Source: Archaeoglobales archaeon (GTDB lineage: Archaea; Halobacteriota; Archaeoglobi; Archaeoglobales; Archaeoglobaceae). From it: a DNA stretch of 8,284 bases. Every line of letters begins with the position of its first letter. The stretch's first letter is position 1. The notes beneath the pieces are model-generated. The model did no database searches. It was given only the letters and a program-made list of their open reading frames with translations, and was not told the DNA's origin. Location of the stretch: positions 1 to 8,284 of the forward strand of contig QMZD01000061.1 of NCBI GenBank assembly GCA_003662985.1, written 5' to 3'. Below are positions 1 through 5,240 of the stretch, one piece after another. Both the position numbers and the translations under genes were made by a program.

Positions 1-564
1 AAACCAGTTCCGGTGGCCATTAAGATATATCGAACAGAAACAAGTGAGTTTTACAAAATGGATGAGTACATCTTTGGCGATAAAAGATTCGATCTTAGAA
101 GGATTTCGAGAAAGGATTTAATTGATCTATGGGCCGAAAAGGAATTCAGAAATCTTCAGAGAGCCTACACTTCAGGTGTAAATGTCCCAAAGCCAATCGT
201 TCACTTCAAAAACATCCTGATAATGGAATTTCTGGGGGAAGACGAGATACCCTCTCCATCCCTTTTCGAGATCGGGAAGGATTTGCCAGAGGTCGTTGAT
301 TGTGAGCGTTTGTTTGATGAAATAGTTAGGAACGTAAAACTGCTTTACAAGAATGCTGAACTCGTTCATTCTGATTTAAGCGAGTATAACATTTTGCTTC
401 ATAGAGAAGAGCCGTATCTCATCGACATGGGGCAGGCTGTGCTTACAGACCATCCTAATGCAGAAACGTATTTTGAGAGGGATTTAAGGAATTTAGTTCG
501 ATTTTTCAACAAATTTGGCCTGAAAAAGGAAATCAGCGAAGTTCTAGAGGAGATAGTTAGCTGA
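1..564 (+). CDS. rio1: RIO1-type serine/threonine protein kinase (partial, 5' end outside window)
   Basis: RIO1 kinases are atypical protein kinases/ATPases that act late in maturation of the small ribosomal subunit. The frame is open from base 1. A GTG at 13 lies inside the conserved VAIKIYR strand that carries the ATP-binding lysine (visible codon 8), so it is not the start; I estimate about 70 residues are missing (archaeal RIO1 is roughly 250-260 aa, 187 visible). Visible in order: the RIO1-specific stretch with GDKRF and WAEKEFRNL, the hinge region around IMEFLG, the catalytic loop HSDLSEYN (Asp at codon 125, Asn at codon 130; HxDLSEYN is the RIO1 signature) and the metal-binding IDMGQAV (Asp at codon 142), followed by DHP. 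The TGA stop is 27 bases before the KH gene, its usual archaeal partner. The promoter is outside the window. Family assignment is firm; a symbol for this locus is by family only. Confidence 0.95.
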   Translation, partial: KPVPVAIKIYRTETSEFYKMDEYIFGDKRFDLRRISRKDLIDLWAEKEFRNLQRAYTSGVNVPKPIVHFKNILIMEFLGEDEIPSPSLFEIGKDLPEVVDCERLFDEIVRNVKLLYKNAELVHSDLSEYNILLHREEPYLIDMGQAVLTDHPNAETYFERDLRNLVRFFNKFGLKKEISEVLEEIVS

Positions 565-580
565 TGAAAGGTAGTAGAGT

Positions 581-586
581 GGGTGA
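581..586 (+). promoter_or_regulatory. Shine-Dalgarno site selecting ATG 592 of the KH gene
   Basis: GGGTGA is complementary to the GGTGA-binding part of the archaeal 16S 3' end and lies five bases upstream of ATG 592. It overlaps the alternative GTG start at 583, which favours the ATG. Confidence 0.55.
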
Positions 587-591
587 GAAAA

Positions 592-1236
592 ATGGATGAG
601 AAAGATGGTTTAGATGAAGCAAATAGGGTAACCGAAAGAGCAATTGAAGAAAGAGAAAGTAAGGAGAGAAAAGAAAGCAATGAGTACGAATTCACCCAGC
701 AAACCCAGATAAGAGTCCCAGAAGATAGAATAGGAGTCATCATAGGTAGGGAAGGTGAGATCAAGCGCAGAATAGAGGATGAAACCGGTTGCAAAATAAA
801 GATCTCAAGAGATGGAATTGTAAGCATAAGAGGAAACGATGCCATCGGATTCATTAAAGCTCAGAACGTGATTAAGGCTATTGCCCGAGGATTCAACCCA
901 GATGTAGCTTTTAAGCTACTCAAAGACGATTTTAAAGTTCTTGAAATAATAAATTTGGCAGATTACGTTGGGGAAAATGCACTCAAGAGGGTTAAGGGGA
1001 GGATAATTGGCAAAGATGGAAAGATGAGAACGAGCATAGAGGAAACCCTCGATGTCAACCTCTCAATTTATGGAAAAACGGTCTCGATAATCGGCGATAT
1101 GGATAACGTTTATGCCGCTAGAGAGGCAATTCTAATGCTTATTGAAGGAGCCCAGCATTCTAGGGTTCTCAGATTCATGGAAAAGAAAAAGAGGGAGATA
1201 AAAACCAGGGATCTTGATTGGAAACCCTTGATGTAG
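592..1236 (+). CDS. KH-domain RNA-binding protein, archaeal Dim2/Pno1 type
   Basis: Archaeal homologues of eukaryotic Dim2/Pno1 bind the 3' end of 16S rRNA during small-subunit maturation. The 214-residue product has two KH modules: the first around residues 38-100 with GREG (52-55), the second around 118-185 with GKDG (140-143); these GxxG loops grip single-stranded RNA. The tail after about 190 is basic (KKKREIK), as in the family. The first 35 residues are a highly charged, Glu/Arg/Lys-rich segment without a clear fold, longer than I expect for the family. Start: ATG 592 is chosen because GGGTGA (581-586) sits five bases before it and matches the archaeal 16S 3' end; a GTG at 583 would add MRK and has only a weak AAGGT ten bases upstream. 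It is probably co-transcribed with rio1. It ends convergently, 25 bases from the ligase stop. No gene symbol is settled for archaea. Confidence 0.93.
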   Translation: MDEKDGLDEANRVTERAIEERESKERKESNEYEFTQQTQIRVPEDRIGVIIGREGEIKRRIEDETGCKIKISRDGIVSIRGNDAIGFIKAQNVIKAIARGFNPDVAFKLLKDDFKVLEIINLADYVGENALKRVKGRIIGKDGKMRTSIEETLDVNLSIYGKTVSIIGDMDNVYAAREAILMLIEGAQHSRVLRFMEKKKREIKTRDLDWKPLM

Positions 1237-1261
1237 CATGTAGATTTGTCTAATCGCTTGA

Positions 1262-2962
1262 TCACTCAACTTTGAGCTTCTTCAGCTCTTCCTCCTTCAA
1301 GGCTCTCCTTAGCACTTTGCCAATATTTGTTTTTGGAAGCTCCTTTCTGAGCTCGATTATTCTTGGTACCTTGTAGGCAGCAAGTTTTTCTCTGCAAAAC
1401 TTCTCTATCTCCTCAGCTGTGACTTTTGAGCCCTCCTTCAGCACAATGAAAGCCTTTACAGTCTCCCCTCTCTTGGGATCTGGCACGCCTATGACTGCAG
1501 CTTCGAGGATATCAGGATGCTCATACAGCACCTCTTCGACCTCTCTGGGATAGATGTTGTAGCCGCCGGCTATGATCATATCCTTCTTCCTATCAACAAT
1601 ATAGAAATAGCCATCCTCGTCCATCTTTCCGATATCCCCGGTTAGCAACCAGCCGTTTATCAGCGTGTTTTTCGTCTCCTCCTCCATCTTGTAGTATCCC
1701 TTCATAACCTGAGGGCCTTTGATTGCTATTTCTCCTATTTCACCCGGAGGTAGGATGTTACCTTTATCATCCACAGTTACAGAAATCGTGTCAGGTATCG
1801 GTAGACCTATACTGCCCTCTTTGTTTAACCCATTTACGGGATTTGCATGGGTAACGGGAGAAGTCTCGCTCAAACCGTATCCTTCAACAAGCTTTCCTCC
1901 TGTTAAAGCCTCAAATTCTTTCTTCACCTCAACGGGCAATGGGGCTGCCCCACTTATACATGCCTTTATCGAACTCAGATCGTATTTCTTAACATCGGGA
2001 TAGTTGTTTATCGCATTGTACATCGTCGGAACACCACAGTAAATTGTTGCCCTATGTTTCTGAATTGACTCGAGAACTCTCTTTAAATCTCTTGGATCGG
2101 GAATGAGGACGATTTTCGCACCTAAAGCGATTGGAAGGTTCATGCTCGTTGTCATGCCGTAAGAATGGAAGTAGGGTAATGCTCCAATGATGACGTCTCT
2201 GTTTGTAAGTTCAGGGAACCATTCCATCACCTGATAGACATTCGCGACGAGGTTGAAATGGGTGAGCATTACCGCTTTAGGCAATCCAGTAGTTCCTCCC
2301 GTGTACTGGAATACCGCAACATCCTCCTTTGGATCTATCTCCGGTCTCTCCTTGGAGGGAGGATATCCCATAACATCTTTCCAGTAGAGTACCTCGGGCC
2401 TCGAATCGATCTTTACTTTGTCCTTTTTGAGTGGGTAGAGTAGGTTCAACGGGAACTTGAGAAAATCCTCGATTTTGCATATTATGACCTTCTCAATCGT
2501 TCCATCATCGAGTAAAGGCTTTAACCTTGGATACATCGGTTCGAAAGCGAACATTACTTTTGCCTCGCTATTTTCAGCGATATGCCTCAACTCCCTCTCG
2601 GTGTACAAGGGATTACATTGTACAACTGTCGAACCCGTTTTCAATGTGCCGTAGTAAACCGCTATAAAGTGGGGTGTATTTGGCATGCCCAAAATAACTC
2701 TGCCCTTCTTCACGCCATTTTTATAGAGAAAAGACGCAACTCTGTCGGCCAGTTCGTTTAGCTCGCTATAGCGGATACTTTTACCGATAAAATCGGCTGC
2801 TATTGCGTTAGGATATTTTTTCGCAGAATTCTCCAATAATTCGTAAAGCGGGATTACAGGGCACTCTATCTCAGTTCTCACTCCTTCATCGTAATTTTTA
2901 ACCCAGATCTTTTCTATTTCCTCACCGGAAACTTCTCTTAAGTTCTTTCCAATAGCACTCAT
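1262..2962 (-). CDS. fadD: AMP-forming long-chain fatty acyl-CoA ligase (acyl-CoA synthetase)
   Basis: Activates a fatty acid to its CoA thioester via an acyl-adenylate, the entry step to beta-oxidation or lipid use; presumably cytosolic or peripherally membrane-associated, since no signal peptide or membrane helix is evident. The 566 residues carry the full set of adenylate-forming motifs: YTGGTTGLPK (220-229, phosphate-binding loop), GYGLSET (361-367), TGD (441-443), the hinge region DRKKD (457-461) followed by GYNIYPREVEE, and PKTNIGK (543-549) with the catalytic Lys549. Length fits the FadD class (about 550-570). The ATG at 2962 has no Shine-Dalgarno sequence, but a BRE/TATA element centred about 24 bases upstream implies a leaderless mRNA. 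It is convergent with the KH gene and divergent from gyrB. Exact chain-length preference cannot be read from sequence; a medium-chain or aromatic substrate is possible, so the symbol is by family. Archaeoglobales carry many paralogues of this enzyme. Confidence 0.93.
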   Translation of the reverse strand: MSAIGKNLREVSGEEIEKIWVKNYDEGVRTEIECPVIPLYELLENSAKKYPNAIAADFIGKSIRYSELNELADRVASFLYKNGVKKGRVILGMPNTPHFIAVYYGTLKTGSTVVQCNPLYTERELRHIAENSEAKVMFAFEPMYPRLKPLLDDGTIEKVIICKIEDFLKFPLNLLYPLKKDKVKIDSRPEVLYWKDVMGYPPSKERPEIDPKEDVAVFQYTGGTTGLPKAVMLTHFNLVANVYQVMEWFPELTNRDVIIGALPYFHSYGMTTSMNLPIALGAKIVLIPDPRDLKRVLESIQKHRATIYCGVPTMYNAINNYPDVKKYDLSSIKACISGAAPLPVEVKKEFEALTGGKLVEGYGLSETSPVTHANPVNGLNKEGSIGLPIPDTISVTVDDKGNILPPGEIGEIAIKGPQVMKGYYKMEEETKNTLINGWLLTGDIGKMDEDGYFYIVDRKKDMIIAGGYNIYPREVEEVLYEHPDILEAAVIGVPDPKRGETVKAFIVLKEGSKVTAEEIEKFCREKLAAYKVPRIIELRKELPKTNIGKVLRRALKEEELKKLKVE

Positions 2963-2979
2963 ATCAGAATGTCAGTCTC

Positions 2980-3000
2980 AATAATTAAATAATTTTCCTT
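2980..3000 (-). promoter_or_regulatory. Archaeal promoter of the acyl-CoA ligase gene (BRE + TATA)
   Basis: Read on the minus strand, a purine-rich GGAAA (BRE-like) runs into ATTATTTAATTATT, centred about 24 bases upstream of ATG 2962. The spacing puts transcription start at or next to the ATG, consistent with the absence of a ribosome-binding site and a leaderless message. Assigned by pattern only. Confidence 0.5.
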
Positions 3001-3008
3001 CTCCTTTT

Positions 3009-3029
3009 CCGTACGGGATTTAAAAATCC
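3009..3029. promoter_or_regulatory. Paired palindromes upstream of the ligase promoter (candidate operator)
   Basis: CCGTACGG (3009-3016) is a perfect 8-base palindrome, and the next dyad GGATTT-AA-AAATCC (3016-3029) has perfect 6-base arms sharing one base with it. Both lie 47-67 bases upstream of the ligase ATG, just beyond its BRE, where an archaeal activator or repressor could bind. The GC-rich palindrome stands out in an AT-rich region. No regulator family is recognised from it. Confidence 0.3.
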
Positions 3030-3137
3030 GAGATTGTAATTTATAGATTTATAATAATCGTCAATTTTACTTGCATCTTATTTAATTTACGATTAGAAAT
3101 AATTTCGATTAGGCCTCTCTTGTAGTTGAAAATAATA

Positions 3138-3150
3138 GAAAAATTTATTT
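3138..3150 (+). promoter_or_regulatory. Distal candidate promoter towards gyrB / small ORF
   Basis: A purine-rich GAAAAA runs into TTTATTTA, a BRE/TATA-like arrangement. Its centre is about 26 bases before the GTG at 3173, so a transcript would begin at that codon and form either a leaderless small-ORF mRNA or a leader of about 170 bases for gyrB. In AT-rich DNA such matches arise by chance, so support is weak. Confidence 0.3.
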
Positions 3151-3172
3151 ACTACTTTATCAAAAGTTTATC

Positions 3173-3343
3173 GTGTATTTAAAGAATAAGAAGCAACAAC
3201 TATGCTCATGGAAAGAAAAAGAATCATCAAAAATTATTGAATTAATTTCCTTCCGCGATCTAAGGTTTAAAGCTGATATTGTGAGATCTGAATACATATT
3301 AAGAAAAATAATATTTAAACCAAAATTAACAGGAGTGGAGTGA
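3173..3343 (+). CDS. Hypothetical small ORF directly upstream of gyrB (56 aa, doubtful)
   Basis: GTG 3173 opens a 56-codon frame ending at TGA 3341-3343, which directly abuts the gyrB ATG in the same reading frame. The frame stays open upstream to 3113, but no usual start codon precedes the GTG. The peptide is basic and Lys/Ile/Glu-rich (for example KIIELISFRDLRFKADIV), with no recognised domain, signal peptide or membrane helix. Points in favour: length in an AT-rich region where stops are frequent, a TATA-like element about 26 bases upstream, and a stop/start junction typical of coupled genes. Points against: no Shine-Dalgarno sequence, overlap with the gyrB-proximal TATA box, and the antisense frame is open as well. 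It could be a real small protein, a gene remnant or chance. Confidence 0.22.
   Translation: MYLKNKKQQLCSWKEKESSKIIELISFRDLRFKADIVRSEYILRKIIFKPKLTGVE
3303..3319 (+). promoter_or_regulatory. Proximal promoter of gyrB-gyrA (BRE + TATA)
   Basis: GAAAAATA followed by ATATTTAAA resembles an archaeal BRE and TATA box. The TATA centre (about 3315) predicts transcription start near 3339-3342, only a few bases before ATG 3344. Transcripts from here would be nearly leaderless and would lack most of the ribosome-binding sequence. Confidence 0.5.
3331..3340 (+). promoter_or_regulatory. Shine-Dalgarno-like sequence of gyrB
   Basis: AGGAGTGGAG contains AGGAG eight bases and GGAG three bases before ATG 3344. 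It would work only on transcripts begun upstream of the proximal TATA-directed start. It also encodes the last residues of the upstream small ORF. Confidence 0.4.
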
Positions 3344-5224
3344 ATGAACTTGGGTGCAGAGGAGTATACTGCAAGGCATATAACGGTGCTTTCCGACCTT
3401 GAAGCAGTAAGAAAGAGGCCGGGGATGTATATAGGTGGCACTGGGATTAGAGGTCTGCATCATCTGCTATGGGAGGTGGTCGATAACTCAATAGACGAGG
3501 CTTTAGCCGGTTTCTGCAAAAACATAAAAGTAATCCTTCACAGAGATGGTTCAGCAACTGTCGAAGATGATGGGAGGGGAATTCCCACTGAAAAGCATGC
3601 TTCTGGAAAAAATGCGTTGGAGATCGTTTTAACAAAGTTACATGCCGGAGGAAAATTCGACAGAAAGGCATACAGAGTCTCTGGCGGCCTACATGGTGTT
3701 GGCTTGAGCGTTGTGAATGCTCTTACAGAGTGGCTTGAGGTTTGGGTGAAGAGAAACGGCAAGATCTACCACCAGCAGTACAGGAGGGGAATTCCAGAAA
3801 ATGATGTTGAGATTTTGGATGACTCTAACGAAACTGGCACAACCATAAGATTCAAACCTGATGACGAAATTTTTGAGGTGACAGAATTCAGACACGACAT
3901 AGTCTCTCAGAGACTTAAGGAACTTGCATTTCTTACAAAAGGGATAAAAATAGAGCTTTTGGACGAGAGGAGTGGGAAAAGAGATGTTTTCTACTCGGAA
4001 GGAGGAATGGCAGAATACATTTCAATAGTTAACAAGAATAAGAATACACTTCACGATGTTATCTATTTTGAGAATCTAAAAAATGGAATCCAGGTTGAGG
4101 TGGCGATCCAATTTACCGACTCGGATTTTGAGAATGTTCTTGCCTTTGCAAATAACATCCATACTATAGAAGGTGGAACACATATAAGCGGTTTTAGATC
4201 GGGACTCACAAGGGCGATAAACGAGTACGGTAGAAAATACGTTAAAAAATTCAAGAGTCTAACCGGACAGGACATAAGAGAGGGTCTTACCGCCATAATA
4301 TCCGTTAGGTTGCCTGAACCACAGTTTGAGGGTCAAACAAAGACCAAGCTTACGAATTCAGATGTGAAAACGATTGTCGAATCGACCGTATACTTAGAAA
4401 TGCTTAAGTGGCTTGAAAAACATCCAAACGAAGCGAATCTCATTATAGATAGATGCATGTTATCTTTGATGGCGAGGCAAGCGGCAAAAAGAGCGAGGGA
4501 GCTTATAAAAAGAAAGAACGATATATCCATAACGCTTCCTGGGAAGCTTGCCGATTGTTCATCTAAAGATCCAGATGAAAGAGAACTCTTTATAGTAGAG
4601 GGGGAGTCGGCGGGAGGTTCTGCAAAGCAAGCAAGGGACAGGAACTTCCAGGCGATTCTGCCTCTGAGGGGAAAAATTATTAACGTTGAGAAATCAGGAT
4701 TGACGAAGGCGTTGAAAAATGAGGAGATAAAGGCGATAGCCTCCGCGATAGGGGCTGGCATAGGAAAAGATTTCGATATCACAAAATCAAGGTACAAAAG
4801 AGTTATCATAATGACAGATGCTGATGTTGATGGTTCTCACATAAGAACCTTGCTTCTAACGTTCTTTTTCAGACACATGAAGCCTTTGATAGAGAATGGT
4901 TACCTTTATATCGCTCAACCTCCGCTCTATCGGGTAAAGAAGAGAAATAAAGTTTTTTATGCTTATTCTGAAAGGGAGCTCGAAGATCTACTGAAAAGGA
5001 TGGGGGATGCAGAGGTTCAGAGGTACAAGGGTCTTGGAGAGATGAATCCTGAACAGCTTTGGGAGACGACCATGAACCCAAGTACTCGAATTCTTTTGCA
5101 AGTAACTGTAGAGGAGGCTTTGCAGGCGGAAGAGCTGTTCTCAACTCTGATGGGAGAGGATGTCGAGGCAAGAAGACAGTTCATCATAGAGAATTCGAGA
5201 GAGGTAAGAAATCTGGATATCTAG
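3344..5224 (+). CDS. gyrB: DNA gyrase subunit B
   Basis: ATPase subunit of type IIA topoisomerase gyrase, which with GyrA introduces negative supercoils using ATP. In the N-terminal GHKL ATPase, Glu44 (general base), Asn48, Asp75 in DDGRGIP, Lys104 and GGLHGVG (114-120) are present, and the transducer carries QTK (331-333) with Lys333. The TOPRIM part has EGESAGGSA (Glu419) and DADVDGS (492-498), the magnesium-binding residues, and the tail domain keeps YKGLGEMNP. At 626 residues it is the short form lacking the roughly 170-residue insert of E. coli GyrB. Arg137 aligns with E. coli Arg136, the coumarin-contact residue. The start fits the family, since the ITVLSDLEAVRKRPGMYIG block begins at residue 13. 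The motif is normally EGDSA; here Asp is Glu. It precedes gyrA by 16 bases, and the pair is co-transcribed by inference. Archaeal gyrase is held to derive from bacteria by an old transfer; base use here looks native. Confidence 0.98.
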   Translation: MNLGAEEYTARHITVLSDLEAVRKRPGMYIGGTGIRGLHHLLWEVVDNSIDEALAGFCKNIKVILHRDGSATVEDDGRGIPTEKHASGKNALEIVLTKLHAGGKFDRKAYRVSGGLHGVGLSVVNALTEWLEVWVKRNGKIYHQQYRRGIPENDVEILDDSNETGTTIRFKPDDEIFEVTEFRHDIVSQRLKELAFLTKGIKIELLDERSGKRDVFYSEGGMAEYISIVNKNKNTLHDVIYFENLKNGIQVEVAIQFTDSDFENVLAFANNIHTIEGGTHISGFRSGLTRAINEYGRKYVKKFKSLTGQDIREGLTAIISVRLPEPQFEGQTKTKLTNSDVKTIVESTVYLEMLKWLEKHPNEANLIIDRCMLSLMARQAAKRARELIKRKNDISITLPGKLADCSSKDPDERELFIVEGESAGGSAKQARDRNFQAILPLRGKIINVEKSGLTKALKNEEIKAIASAIGAGIGKDFDITKSRYKRVIIMTDADVDGSHIRTLLLTFFFRHMKPLIENGYLYIAQPPLYRVKKRNKVFYAYSERELEDLLKRMGDAEVQRYKGLGEMNPEQLWETTMNPSTRILLQVTVEEALQAEELFSTLMGEDVEARRQFIIENSREVRNLDI

Positions 5225-5230
5225 GATTTT

Positions 5231-5236
5231 AGGTGG
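5231..5236 (+). promoter_or_regulatory. Shine-Dalgarno site of gyrA
   Basis: AGGTGG sits four bases before ATG 5241 in the 16-base gyrB-gyrA gap and matches the archaeal anti-Shine-Dalgarno sequence. It supports this start and independent ribosome loading on a dicistronic mRNA. Confidence 0.6.
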
Positions 5237-5240
5237 TTAA

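Larger units (their letters stand above)
2963..3343. other. AT-rich divergent intergenic region between the ligase gene and gyrB
   Basis: These 381 bases are markedly richer in A and T than the flanking genes. They contain the ligase promoter and its palindromes at the left, two copies of CGATTAG (3090-3096 and 3106-3112, 16 bases apart), a TATA-like element near 3138-3150, an unassigned 56-codon open frame (3173-3343) and the gyrB-proximal TATA element (3303-3319). No tRNA, rRNA or hairpin-type terminator is evident. A non-coding leader RNA cannot be excluded. Confidence 0.6.

Noticed and set aside
13..15. GTG as the start of the RIO1 gene
   Set aside because: It falls within the conserved VAIKIYR strand holding the ATP-binding lysine, and the frame is open to the window edge; the real start is upstream.
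564..599. ATG overlapping the rio1 stop (TGATG) as the KH start
   Set aside because: It is in a different frame from the KH protein and reaches a stop after 11 codons.
399..854. 151-codon open frame on the minus strand
   Set aside because: It lies antisense across the end of rio1 and the start of the KH gene, both of which are clearly coding on the plus strand; its Ser/Leu-rich product resembles no family.
1272..1300. Inverted repeat GAGCT-TCTTC-AGCTC followed by pyrimidines as terminator of the KH operon
   Set aside because: It lies inside the ligase coding sequence and follows from codons for Glu, Leu and Lys; arms of five bases and no T run make it unconvincing.
3160..3441. 93-codon minus-strand frame at the start of gyrB
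   Set aside because: Its first part is the reverse complement of the conserved GyrB N-terminus and the rest is low-complexity AT-rich sequence; no start signal or similarity.
4333..4809. 158-codon minus-strand frame inside gyrB
   Set aside because: Fully antisense to the conserved GyrB transducer/TOPRIM region; a codon-bias shadow.
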